This document shows, in pieces, positions 1-10,507 of a stretch of 64,000 nucleotides of DNA. The position numbers were made by a program, and so were the translations under genes. Every line of letters starts with the position of its first letter. The first letter of the stretch is position 1. The notes under the pieces were generated by a model. That model searched no databases. It saw nothing but the letters and a program-made list of their open reading frames with translations, and was not told where the DNA came from. Source of the DNA: Channallabes apus (lineage: Eukaryota > Chordata > Actinopteri > Siluriformes > Clariidae); contig CM060109.1 in the NCBI GenBank assembly GCA_030522415.1, forward strand, positions 2,595,141 through 2,659,140, read 5' to 3'.

Positions 1-60
1 ACATTAATCAGTGCGCACTTTAAATAAGAGCAGAGCTTTAATAATGAAGAGGGAGGGGTC

Positions 61-530
61 TTACTGACTGTCTGTCTGTCTTACTGACTGTCTGTCTGTC
101 TTACTGACTGTCTGTCTGTCTGTCTGTCTGCATTACTGTCTGACTGTGTGTCTGTCTGTCTGACTGTGTGACCGTCTCACTGTCTGTCTGACTGTCTGAC
201 TGTGTGTCTGACTGTGTGACCGTCTCACTGTCTGTCTGACTGTCTGTCTGTGTGACTGTCTGACTGTGTGTCTGACTGTGTGACCGTCTCACTGTCTGTC
301 TGACTGTCTGTCTGTGTGACTGTCTGACTGTGTGTCTGACTGTGTGACCGTCTCACTGTCTGTCTGACTGTCTGTCTGTGTGACTGTCTGACTGTGTGTC
401 TGACTGTGTGACCGTCTCACTGTCTGTCTGACTGTCTGTCTGTGACTGTGACTGTCTGACTGTCTGACTGTCTGTCTGTGTGACTGACTGTGTGACTGAC
501 TCTGTCTGTCTGACTGTCGCTCACTGCACA
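61..530. repeat. 64-bp higher-order minisatellite of TGTC/TGAC units
   Basis: The stretch is built from TGTCTG and TGACTG words. The marker ACCGTCTCAC recurs at 171, 219, 283, 347 and 411, so the spacing is 48 and then three times exactly 64 bp. This makes a 64-bp higher-order unit on top of a 4-bp base repeat. The open frames across it are only stop-free repeat and are not genes. Confidence 0.9.
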
Positions 531-550
531 CCTCCCCCTCTCTGTCTCTC

Positions 551-551
551 T

Positions 552-591
<40 letters not shown>
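551..591. repeat. (GT)n microsatellite
   Basis: About 20 uninterrupted GT units, followed shortly by an AG-rich run at 608-626. Confidence 0.95.
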
Positions 592-592
<1 letters not shown>

Positions 593-626
593 TGTGACAG
601 CAGCCTGGAGAGAGAGAGAGAGAGAG

Positions 627-646
627 CACGTGATCAAGTGACGTCA
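627..646. promoter_or_regulatory. E-box plus CRE palindrome pair
   Basis: CACGTG (627-632) and the full cAMP-response palindrome TGACGTCA (639-646) lie 6 bp apart. Both are strong transcription-factor words, but no transcript start can be tied to them from the sequence, so a promoter role is only a possibility. Confidence 0.3.
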
Positions 647-744
647 TGCTGTTTGTTCTCACTGTTTATAGGGTCTAAGCAAATATAGATCTATAATTGA
701 TTTTATTAATTCCTATTCATGTATTTATTTCAATAATAATAGTA

Positions 745-878
745 TTAATCTTGATACGAGGTCGTGTCCTGTAGTTTCGATCTGTCCCCCTGGGACGCTG
801 AAGTAGACGATGAGGTCGAGCTCTCGGTCGAGTTGTGGAGATGCCGCGGCTCCTCCACTGTGCAGACCGTCTCTTCAT
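745..878 (-). CDS. Possible terminal exon of an unidentified minus-strand gene
   Basis: On the minus strand a serine/threonine-rich frame runs from a possible AG acceptor (just above 878) to TAA at 745-747 and ends in the residues TTSYQD. An AATAAA polyadenylation word lies on the same strand at 722-727, about 20 bp past the stop, as expected for a last exon. The other frames over this stretch are also open, so coding status is not proven. I do not recognise the protein. Upstream exons were not found in the window. Confidence 0.25.
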
Positions 879-1219
879 CTCAGGGTAATGATAAAGGGCG
901 TGTCATCCACGGCACACTGACCGTGTGGATGTTCTGGGAAGACTTGGACGTGATGTTCCTCCTGATGTTCCTCCTGCCCCTGTGTGTCAGCAGCCTGGGG
1001 ATGAACTCAGCATGTCCACACCCGATGTGAGGATCTCCAGGACTGTTCTGTATGACACACAGAGATGTTGTGGATTGTTCTCTGAATGAAAATGAAATCA
1101 ATCAGGGCGGAGTCAGTCAGCGATCAGTATGAAGAGGTGGAAGTGCTGATATAAGAATATTTTATATAACTTTATAAACTTATCAATGTTTTATGTCTAA
1201 AGTTTACATTCATAAAGCA

Positions 1220-1320
1220 GCTGTTTTAAGCTCAGAGACGGACTTTACCCCCGAGCTTTGGCGCCGCCCTAGAGAACGCTCTCGACGCGAGTGTTACAGT
1301 TAAGGCCCGGTTCTGGTAGG
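1220..1320 (+). promoter_or_regulatory. Candidate racgap1 promoter / 5' region with E2F-type site
   Basis: This short CpG-containing, GC-rich patch carries TTTGGCGC at 1257-1264, which fits the E2F consensus TTTSSCGC. racgap1 is a known cell-cycle (G2/M) gene, so an E2F site upstream of it is sensible. The transcript start and the first exon were not located, so the link to racgap1 rests on position only. Confidence 0.3.
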
Positions 1321-1797
1321 AGTCCAGGCGAGGCAGAGCGCCGTGATCGAGCAGGAGTGTACGCTGTGATCAGTTCAATCAGCTACACCGGAGCAGAGGT
1401 GTGGAAAAGCCTTAAAATGCCAATAAAAGAATTTAAAAAAGAGCAGGATAAGAGCCGTCTAATGTCTAATCATTCCCAATAACCTGCACATGCTGTTACA
1501 GGAGTTACTTCTTTACATACATTTTTTATTTCTTGTCTTTTTGATAAATATTTTCTATTTTAAATTTATTTATTTTGTTGATTTATTTTTTCGCTTAATT
1601 CACTGTTTTTGTTTATTTTCTGATATTTCTTGTACTTTTTTTTCTTATTGATTTTCTTATGTAGACTTTGTTGTCTTGTAGACGGTTTATTTTGACACTT
1701 CTTGTTCTTGTTTTTTGTTGTTTACTTGCAGGTTTTTGTGCCTTTCTGTCATGTGTTTGTGTTTTTGTTGTGTTTTTAAATCCACTCTCTCCTGCAG

Positions 1798-2078
1798 AGT
1801 TTATTGAGGTGGTGAGGAACTTCGAGGTGGTCAGGAAGAAATGGCTCCACGCCGAGCTGGAGATGAAGAAATACAAAGAGCAGCTGATGAAGTCGGACGT
1901 GGCTCGAGCCGCCCTGGAGGTCAAACTCAAACACGCCCGCAATCAGGTGGACGTGGAGATCAAGAAACGCTACAAAGTCGAAGCTGACTATCAGTACTTG
2001 GTACATCACTATGTCAACCCCCCCCCCCCCACCCCCGTCACATTGACTGTGTCTCATGTTTATCGGAGCATGAGGAGA

Positions 2079-2113
<35 letters not shown>

Positions 2114-2256
2114 TGACAGGAACGTCAGATGCTGCTGATGACTGAAATTCTCGCTCAGGACAGCAAATCAAGCGCCTGCCTTAACGATGAACAGAGGAGC
2201 ATGCTGGCCAACTTCCATCACAGAGGAGCGAACATCACACAGCACAGAGGCAAACG
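1798..2256 (+). CDS. racgap1: racgap1 coiled-coil exons (first two placed exons)
   Basis: Exon 1798-2000 opens in the middle of a codon (phase 2 bases AG) and encodes a long charged helix ending YQYL. Exon 2120-2256 continues it with [14 protein letters not shown]. This matches the region of human RACGAP1 that forms the parallel coiled coil and binds KIF23. The second exon's acceptor follows directly on a (GT)n run (2081-2112). Confidence 0.92.
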
Positions 2257-5200
2257 GTACACACACACACACACACACACACCGACACACCAACGTTTCT
2301 CAGTCCTGGTGCTGAACTAGCAAGCGAATATGAAAGCAAGACTGACTGACAGAAGAACCACAACACATGGCACAAGATGAGCAGATGAGCAGCAGATGTA
2401 CATCCACCCACAGGGTTTCTCAGGTCACAGTGCAAGGATCTGAGGAACCTCCATCTGTAAAGTCACCAAGACATGACCATGCACCACAATCCCTAACAAG
2501 CCCCATGTAGGTCCTCCGTCTAGTGTTCAAGTCCCTTAACGACCCTTATTATAAACCCGAGAGTCAAGTGAAACACCGCGTGCCTGGTCAGATGATCCGC
2601 TGCACCTTGTGGCTGAAGCCTGATCATATCAGTCACAGTCTTCAGTCAGGGGACACATAACCGATTCAGCACCTCATCAGTTCAGCTCCATACTGCTTAT
2701 ACAGGGTATAATGTCACAGTTCAATAGGTTTAATAATTAATACCAGTTTTAATACCTTATAGATGTTTAATGCATCTTTTCCGTTTATGATTGACAGCTT
2801 ATCAGTGATCGACGAGTCGTCTTTTCTGTCTCATTCTGACATCAGCTACGACCGGACGGATGACGATGTGGTAGGTTCAGGTGAATATCATTAGACAACC
2901 ACATTACAGGTGTCATGCCAGTGGACAGCACGGTGGTTTGTGTTTGTAGGATTTGGACAGTCCGGCTGTTGTGAAGCCTCTGAAGTCGAGACCTCGCGAG
3001 AAAAGAGTGAGCACCGTTCGTTCTTTCTGTTTTTACTCTTCTTCATTTCCTGAATGTCAAGTTTAATATATAAAATCTAATGTCTTTTATTTGGTTGGTC
3101 ATTTGGTGGGAATTCTTTTCCTAAATTCTGTTTTATTCTGCATGCTTTCAGCGCTCATCGATGGGGCCAATCGGTGCGCTTCCTTTACAGAAACGCGGTC
3201 GACTCAGTGGACGTTCTGGAGATCTGCTCAGTGTGAGACCGTCAGAGAAGGTTCATGAGTTTAGAAAGATTTTATTCATTCATTCATTCATCTTCTATAC
3301 CGCTTTATCCTGTGTTCAGGGTCGCGGGGGACCTGGAGCCTATCCCAGGAGACTTCGGGCACTAGGCGGGGTACACCCTGGACAGGGTGCCAATCCATCG
3401 CAGGGCACACACACATACACACACTCACACACCCAATCACACACTATGGGCAATTTAAGAACGCCAATTAGCCTGACCTGCATGTCTTTGGACTGTGGGA
3501 GGAAACCGGAGTACCCGGAGGAAACCCACCAAGCACGGGGAGAACATGCAAACTCCATGCACACAGAGACGGGAATCGAGCCTGGCCGGGGAATCGAACC
3601 CAGACCCTGGAGGTACAAGGCGACAGTGCTAACCACTACACCACCGCGCCGCCTATAGAAAGATTTTAATTAAGTAAAATTTTATTTGTACAGCGCTTTT
3701 AACAATTGTCATTATCACGAAGCAGCTTTATACAATCAAAAGAATGATTGAAGTGTGTATGAGATGTGAGTGTGTGTGTGAATCAGAATGATCAGATAGT
3801 CCCTGATGAACGAGCCGAGTGTGACGGTGCTGAAGGGAAAAACTCCCTGAGATGGTGATATGAAGAAATCTTGAGAGGAACCAGACTGAACAGGGAACCC
3901 ATCCTCATCTGGGTGATAACGGGTAGCAGGGATTGATCTACACTCATACATGTGTGTTAGGAGGCTGGAAGTTCAGTATAACAGGAGATGTGGAGAAGTT
4001 CATATGGAGTCCAGTTGGTTATTGGAGGATCAGGTAGACTGTAGGAGACTCCAGTCCTGAACTATCGAGTGTCTGCAGTCACGAGTCCTCAGACAAACAG
4101 CTGTCCGTATCAGAACAGAGGACAGAACCGTCTTCATGGTGAAGTGGAACCGTCCCCAGTCACCACACGCGTCCCAGACAGACCACACGGGGCGTCCATG
4201 TGACCAGATCTACAACCAGAAGAGGGACAGCAGGACGAGTCAGAGGGCAGAGGGGGACTGGATCACTGACCGTTCAGGAGAGACATGTTTAGTGAGACAG
4301 AGAGAGAGGGTGAGAGATGGCAGTTAGGTATGGTCAAATGTATATTTACTGTAGAGTGCAAGCAGGGACTCCGGCAGGACTAACTATGACATCATAACTA
4401 AAAGGGAGGAGCCAGAAGGAAACACAAACATGAAGGGGAACTGAGATGTAAAGCAAACAATCACCTCACCGTCAACAAACCTGAGTGATCAAATGAGACT
4501 GAGGAAGACAGCATCTAAACATACCAGTTCACCATAATACTCTACGTCCATGAGTCCCCCAGATCTGCTCCTTTACCTTATGGCAAATCTATTTATAAAA
4601 ATGCTTGGCTAAATAAATAGGTTTTTAGCCTAGACTTAAACACTGAGACTGTGTCTGAGTCCCGAACACTATTTGGAAGACTATTCCATAATTTTGGGGC
4701 TTTGTAAGAAAAAGCTCTGCCCCCAGCTGTAGTTTTCATAATACGCGGTACTGATAAGCAGCCTGCATCCTTTGACCGAAGTAGGCGTGGCGGATCGTAA
4801 GACACTAGCAGTTCGCTCAGATACTGCGGGGCGAGACCATTTAATGCCTTATATGTCAAGAGTAGTATTTTAAAATCAATGCGAAATTTCACAGGGAGCC
4901 AATGCAGTGAAGATAGGATAGGGGTGATGTGCTCATATCTTCTGGTTCTAGTGAGGACTCTCGCTGCTGCATTCTGGACTAGCTGAAGCTTGTTTATGCA
5001 CCTAACTGAACAACCAGACAGTAAGGCATTACAATAGTCCAACCTAGAAGTGATAAAAGCATGAACTAGTTTTTCTGCATCGTTTAGTGACAATATATTT
5101 CTTATCTTGGCAATATTTCTGAGGTGAAACATCGCTATCCTGGTGATATTATCTACATGTTATCAACATATATAAAGAATGTTTCACTTATAAAATGGAA

Positions 5201-5965
5201 AAAAAACAAACACAAGAAGCTACAAAAATTTTGCTAAAGATTATTTTGTGTAGCAGCTCTCGATAAGCAAAAAGAATCTTTCTTACTTTTTTATTATTTT
5301 TTTTTAACACAAGGTGCATTCGAGTCAAACCGGGAATTTCTGGTGTATGAAGGCGTAAAAGCGATTAACATTAACAAAGGAGTTTATCTGTCTTCGTATT
5401 TGAAAACGTTCTACCTTGATGGTATCAAAACACTAGTGAAACACTGTGATAAGTGCAGTAGTGTATCAGGGGATTATATAGAGAAATAAAGGGAGTTTTT
5501 ACGATCAGAATTGTGTTCTGTTATACCACACAATCAAAAGTCCCAGTTTGACTCGAACACCCTTGTGTAACTATGCTAATGTAACATGTTTTATGGATAA
5601 TCTGAGACTTTTTTTTCCAGTCCACATGGTTTACTTTCTCCATATTCCAATACTTGATCTGTGATATGTGCACTAATATCAATTTAATTTCGTGTGTGTG
5701 TGTGATTAGGAAGTGGAAGCGACAGTGGTTACAGCATCAGTCACTACCCCTGATAACGGTGGTCAGATCCACATGGTGATCGATATCACTCAGGAAACAG
5801 CAGAGCCGACCCGAACCCGAGCTAATCTCCTCCCTCCTGTGAGCGGTGAGGAATGATTACATCATCGACACTGAGCTTCGTTTTATATATATATAAAGTC
5901 TCATATCGTATCAAAATCATCTCATTTGCCAGAAATATTTGTACTCCGAGGTACCGCGGTATATA

Positions 5966-6050
<85 letters not shown>

Positions 6051-7711
6051 TTTTGTTACAGACCAGACATCAGTGTGGGCTCACTCTGAAATCACTGAGG
6101 TTGATGTTGTGGCTATACCAATGGATGAGACTTGTGCTGAACCCAAAGTTCCTCTGTCTGTGCAACCATTTGTGAACACTAATGTCCAGAATGCTAACAT
6201 TCAGCAGCATGCTAATATTCAGCAGAATGCTAACATCCAGAATGCTAACATCCAGAACACTAACGTCCAGAATGCTAACATCCAGCAGCATGTTAACGTC
6301 CAGAATGCTAACATCCAGCAGTATGCTAACGTCCAGAATGCTAACGTCCAGCACAATATTATCCAGCACGTCTTCCTGCCCAAAACTGTATGGGTTTCTA
6401 CCTCACTAGCATTTATGACACTTCCACATTTGGAGATCATGATCGTGCCTTTCTGCCTGTTCCATGTCTGTCCCTTCTTTGTCCCCTCCCTGTCTCGTCT
6501 CTTTCCTCTCTATCCCTCTGCACAGGTGATCCGTCCAGAGACCTGCAGTCCCTGTAGGAAGAGGATCCGTTTTGGGAAAGTGGCGGTGAAGTGCAGGGAC
6601 TGCCGTGTGATTGCTCATCCTGAGTGTAAACACCTGTGTGTGGAAAAATGTTTCCCTAACACACAGGGAGCTGTCCAGCCTAGTAAGGTAAAACACGCGC
6701 GCGCGCACGCACACACACACGCGCGCGCGCGCACACACACACACACACACAGTGTGGTTTGCTTCCTCTATCAAAGGAGTTCATATCAGATGACATGATC
6801 CACATCCTCTTTATGTACACACTCCACTGGTGTCCCACAAGGCTCAGTGCGGGGTCCCATTCAGTTTGTTATATATCCTATACTGATAGATGGGTTTCAT
6901 GGTGGGAGGTTACTGAATACATGTACTTAATTACTGTACTTATTATAGCACATATTTCATGTATCTGTACTTTTACTTGTAGTTTTATTAAATGATACTT
7001 TTTACTTTTATTCCGCTCAAAAGTACAGCAAATACCTTTTACCTTTAATTTACTACATTTCTGCATGGGGTTACGTACAGTACATAACCACAGGGGTGTG
7101 TAATATAGTGTAATCGACGCAGAAAAATCTCCACCTGCTGACTGTTGTGTGTAATTGTATGACATGCTTTTCCTTCACAACACGCCTAATGACGTAACAG
7201 CCGTTTAAAATCAGAGTGAAGCTGAGTACAGAAAGCGACAAAAAGCAGCACGTTTTATTTTATTTTCCATTTTAATGCAGTTAGACCTAGTTTGTGTCCG
7301 TGTACATATTTTATGAATGAGTTTTAATGATTTGTATGACTGCTTTGCTTCTCCCGGCTTACTGAAATGTCAAAAAAATATAGAGAAAAATTTGAAAGGA
7401 TTGAAATATATTTTTAAAAAGGGGGTTTTGATACTTGCAAGCGAGTAGTTCTGTATGTTTTACTTCAGCACATATGTAAATGGAGGACTTCTACTTCCAC
7501 TTGAGAAATATTTGCCCTGGAGAATCTCTACTTTTACTTTTTACAGTCTCTCTCTCTCTCTCTGGATGATGTTCATATGTTCTGTTCGGTTCCTCATGGT
7601 TGTCCTCTGTAGGAGACGTTGGAGAGTTTTTGTCCCTCCTCTCCTCCCCGGATCCCAGCGCTGATTATCCAATGTGTTAAGGAGATCGAGCGGCGTGGCC
7701 TTGATGAGGTG

Positions 7712-7766
<55 letters not shown>

Positions 7767-9897
7767 TATCCATCATCAAATCCTTGGGGATTTTCATGTC
7801 TTTCTTTGTTCGCTCTTATTATTATTCTATTTTCTTCCCTTCCTATCCAGTTGATTCTTCTTATCTCCATTGTCTTGTCCTTCTCCTTCATTTAATTCCT
7901 TCCTATAATTTCTCTATCCTTTCTTTTCCTTTTGTTTCATTTCCTCATTATGTTTCTTTTCTCCTCTTTATATCCTTTCCACTTCTTCACTGTTTATTAT
8001 TTTCCACTTTCTTTGCTGTGTTCCACTTTTCTTTCTGTCCCTTTATTTTTCTTTTCATCTTTTAAATCTATTCTTCCTTCTTTTTTTTCCCCCCCAATAG
8101 TGAGCTGTCTGTCTGTCTGTCTGTCTGTCTAGAGGGGTCTGTACCGTGTGCCAGGAGGCGAGCGGGCGGTGAAGGAGTTGCGCGAGCGCTACCTCAATGC
8201 TAAAGGTCCTCTGCTGCTGCAGCGGGTGGACGAGGTTCACGTGGTGTGTGGGCTCCTGAAGGACTTCCTGAGGAAACTCCAGGAGCCGCTCGTCACCTTC
8301 ACACTCCACAAAACCTTCATGGAGGCAGCAGGTGACGTTCCATCACACACCTTCTAATTCAGAACTTTAATTAGGAGTCGAACGTTTTAGCCGAAAGTGA
8401 TGATCAGGACACTGAAGTGACACCCAGAGTTCCATCAATTTCATGAGCTGAGGTTTTCATGCATCATAACGTACACTGTTATCTTCCAGGGGTGAGGTCC
8501 TCATTAATACAGTTATACACTGAAGTATTCTTTTAGCAACCAGGGGAATTAAATAAACATCAGGCACAGCTGATGTGAAGGAGGCGTGGCCTCTGTGCCT
8601 GAGTGCAGGGGGCGTGGCCTCTGTGTCTGAGTGCAGGGGGCGCGGCCGATGTTCTTCCCATCTTCCTTTTCCCCCGTGTTGATCCTAACAGAACTAGCGG
8701 ACGATGATAACAGCTCGGCGATGATGATCCAGGCCATCGGAGAACTTCCACAGCCGAACAGAGAGACTCTCGCCTTCCTGATGCTACATCTACAGAGGTA
8801 GAGGACACGCCCGTGTACACACACATCCATAAAAACATCCAGCACACGTGTGGATTTGAATCATCCCGTCTGAATTGTTAGTGTTTTTTTTTTTTTTTTG
8901 CACTTGCCCCGGGTTACTGCCCCCATGTGTACATGTTGTGTAACTGCAGTTTTCCTGGAGGTGTGGATGAGTGACGCTCTGTTCGGTGTCTCAGGGTGAC
9001 TCGGAGTCCTCAGTGTCAGATGGATCAGAATAATCTGGCTCGTGTGTTCGGACCCACCATCGTCGGGCACGGCATGTCCGAGCCGTCTCCGCTCACCATC
9101 ATGAGGGACACCAACACGCAGCCCAAGGCGAGTGACACGCTCAGGAGTGTGTGTGTGTGTGTGTATGTGTGTGTGTGACCTCACTGCTGACCTCTGTACT
9201 TCAGGTAGTGTTGCGGCTGCTCTCTTTCCCCCCTGATTACTGGAACAGTCTCCTGACTGCAGCGGGGGATCAGCCTGGATCTCACACACACCCGGAGAGA
9301 GATCAGCTCATCTCTTCAGTCGTACGTTCAAACATCAGCAAGTCCAGCACTCCGTCCGCAGACCGAGGTAAACACTTTACACACTGCATTCTGACACTTT
9401 ATGAAGTCTCTTCTGCTTGAGTGTCTGGTGCGGAGGAACGACTCCATCACGTCCTCATCCATCTAGTGTGAGACGCTTCAGGAAATACGGGTGGTTGTTT
9501 TTTTTTTTTTTTTTGGATGAAGGTAAAGTTTGAAGAACATATGTTTCATTTATTTCCATCAAAACCATAATTTCTGACACTGACAGCGTCGTGTGTTTCT
9601 TTGGAAAACTGTAACTTTTCTACGTGATCACAAACTTTCGAGCGGAACTGTACTGTACACTCACAGCTCTGGAGATGTTTCTGACCTTCATGTCTTCATG
9701 TGATGATGGACTGACTTTTCTCTTTATCTTAACCGAGTGTTTCTTGCATTATGTTGATTTATACAGGACTGGAGTAAAAGATACATTTATGCAAATTAGG
9801 CTTCATCCAATTTAAATACTTATTACACTTAGTTAGAATTACTCTGGTCACATGTTATATCTTGAAACATCTTTTTGTGTGCATCAAAGTATATACA

Positions 9898-9970
<73 letters not shown>

Positions 9971-10089
9971 AGATCGCATGTTTAAACCCGTCACCTCTCC
10001 TGAGCTCAGTAAATACAGCAGGACTCCAGGCGGCTCCTCCTTCAAGGGCAGGATCAAGACCCTGGGCTGTGCGTTCAACAACACGTAAG

Positions 10090-10120
<31 letters not shown>

Positions 10121-10378
10121 CACACACAGATGCACAGACAGATAGACACAGACACACACACACACACACACACACAGATGCACAGACAGACATTTCAACC
10201 AGGTAATATGATAATAGTCTGATTATTAATATGATTTATACTTGTTTTTTTTTACCATTTTATTTATTAAAAGCACCAAAGAAATAAAACTGAACTGAGT
10301 TGAAAAATTAAATTCTGTTCCAGAACCAAACCGAAACCTGAACCGTCCAAAAAGAAGTTCTTTACATCACCAAAGTGA
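1798..10378 (+). CDS. racgap1: Rac GTPase-activating protein 1 (MgcRacGAP/CYK-4), 5' end not found
   Basis: Centralspindlin subunit that binds the kinesin KIF23 at the spindle midzone and controls Rho-family GTPases in cytokinesis. Fifteen coding exons are placed: 1798-2000, 2120-2256, 2798-2870, 2950-3006, 3152-3232, 5710-5845, 6062-6387, 6526-6687, 7613-7708, 8133-8331, 8692-8797, 8995-9127, 9205-9367, 9973-10084 and 10324-10378 (TGA). All junction phases agree and give about 679 codons. In order they encode an N-terminal coiled coil ([16 protein letters not shown] is near-identical to human), a basic linker, a lineage-specific NANIQ repeat, a C1 zinc finger and a RhoGAP domain. The tail ends FFTSPK, like human FFASPMLK. 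Human RACGAP1 has 632 residues, so this protein is longer. The first exon (~25-30 residues) was not identified. One intron, after 9127, starts with GC. Confidence 0.95.
3275..3655 (-). repeat. tRNA-derived SINE, copy 1
   Basis: The minus-strand copy runs from a tRNA-like head (box A and box B words near 3650-3590) to an ATTC-repeat tail at 3275-3291. It is flanked by a perfect 13-bp target duplication TAGAAAGATTTTA at 3262-3274 and 3656-3668. It sits in the racgap1 intron 3233-5709. It is near-identical to the copies at 15.7, 36.1 and 44.6 kb, so the family has been active recently. Confidence 0.9.
3665..3960. repeat. Interspersed repeat also present at 37.5 kb
   Basis: Blocks such as AAGGGAAAAACTCCCTGAGA and ACCCATCCTCATCTGGGTGA recur in reverse orientation at 37559-37620. 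This shows a dispersed family of unknown class. The following sequence to about 4560 carries no recognised gene and may belong to the same or older repeats. Confidence 0.6.
4593..5132 (-). pseudogene. LINE (L2/CR1/Rex-like) reverse transcriptase C-terminal fragment
   Basis: A 179-codon minus-strand open frame contains [38 protein letters not shown] and LWNSLP. These are hallmarks of the thumb and C-terminal part of LINE reverse transcriptases in fish. The catalytic YADD region and the endonuclease are absent, so this is a 5'-truncated, dead copy. It lies inside the racgap1 intron 3233-5709 in antisense. The frame is still open, which points to modest age. Confidence 0.85.
5971..6047. repeat. 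(GT)n microsatellite upstream of a racgap1 exon
   Basis: Nearly 80 bp of GT repeat end 14 bp before the AG acceptor of exon 6062-6387. The GT run largely takes the place of a normal polypyrimidine tract. Confidence 0.95.
6178..6363 (+). repeat. racgap1: In-frame coding tandem repeat (NANIQ type) in racgap1
   Basis: Inside exon 6062-6387 about twelve short units read N-A-N-I-Q, with variants NTNVQ, VNVQ, ANIQQ and NANIQQH. The base unit is 15 bp (AATGCTAACATCCAG), sometimes lengthened by CAGCAT or CAGTAT. The frame is kept from the upstream linker into the C1 domain. Human RACGAP1 has nothing like it here. The variants are mostly whole-codon changes, so the array looks translated and tolerated. 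It likely makes a flexible Asn/Gln-rich spacer. Confidence 0.85.
6326..6687 (+). CDS. racgap1: racgap1 C1 zinc-finger domain
   Basis: The domain is split by the intron 6388-6525. It shows the full C1 signature: a His starting HVFLPKT, 12 residues, CSPC, a basic stretch, CRDC, HPEC and a final Cys. In human RACGAP1 the same domain sits before the GAP domain and helps membrane association at the midbody. All metal ligands are present. Confidence 0.93.
6815..6880 (+). pseudogene. Tiny LINE reverse-transcriptase fragment
   Basis: The plus strand reads [18 protein letters not shown], matching the PQGSVLGPLLF block found just before the catalytic motif of LINE reverse transcriptases. Only about 20 codons are recognisable. 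It lies in the racgap1 intron 6688-7612. Confidence 0.6.
6905..7545. repeat. Possible non-autonomous DNA transposon
   Basis: The segment begins and ends with TACTTTTACTT-like words (6970-7015 and 7485-7540) that are partly inverted to each other. No coding frame is seen. Such terminal words occur in common fish DNA transposons, but class and borders are uncertain. Confidence 0.3.
7613..9367 (+). CDS. racgap1: racgap1 RhoGAP domain exons
   Basis: Exons 7613-7708, 8133-8331, 8692-8797, 8995-9127 and 9205-9367 encode the RhoGAP fold. The arginine finger is kept in GLYRVPG (Arg codon 8145-8147), followed by [33 protein letters not shown] and [12 protein letters not shown]. These are the conserved RhoGAP blocks, so GAP activity is expected. 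An in-frame AG acceptor built on a (TGTC)n tract precedes the arginine-finger exon. Confidence 0.95.
8576..8645. repeat. Short triplicated GC-rich unit
   Basis: Three near-copies of a roughly 30-bp unit with GGCGTGGCCTCTGTG and GAGTGCAGGGGG lie in tandem in the racgap1 intron just before the exon at 8692. Confidence 0.7.
9490..9655. repeat. Tc1-like MITE end
   Basis: A word close to CAAACTTTCGAGCGGAACTG near 9630 resembles the terminal repeat of fish Tc1-like elements and faces outward. No transposase remains. It lies in the racgap1 intron 9368-9972. Confidence 0.4.
9901..9967. repeat. (GT)n microsatellite at a racgap1 3' splice site
   Basis: About 33 GT units run directly into the acceptor of exon 9973-10084, with only TTACAG after the repeat. 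Confidence 0.95.
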
Positions 10379-10501
10379 GAGAACCAGGACCGGGTGTGTG
10401 TGTGTGTGTGTGAGAACTGTACATGGTGGGAGTTTATTACTGTGAGAATGTTTTGGCACTGTTTATCAGGGTGAGCACTACGTATATAAACTGTAAGTGT
10501 A

Positions 10502-10507
10502 AATAAA
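10502..10507 (+). terminator. racgap1: racgap1 polyadenylation signal
   Basis: AATAAA lies 124 bp after the TGA at 10376-10378, followed by a TG-rich stretch. This is the expected distance and context for cleavage and polyadenylation. Confidence 0.75.

Noticed and set aside
6070..6440. Minus-strand frames opposite the racgap1 repeat
   Set aside because: They are shadows of the codon-aligned NANIQ repeat in a proven plus-strand exon.
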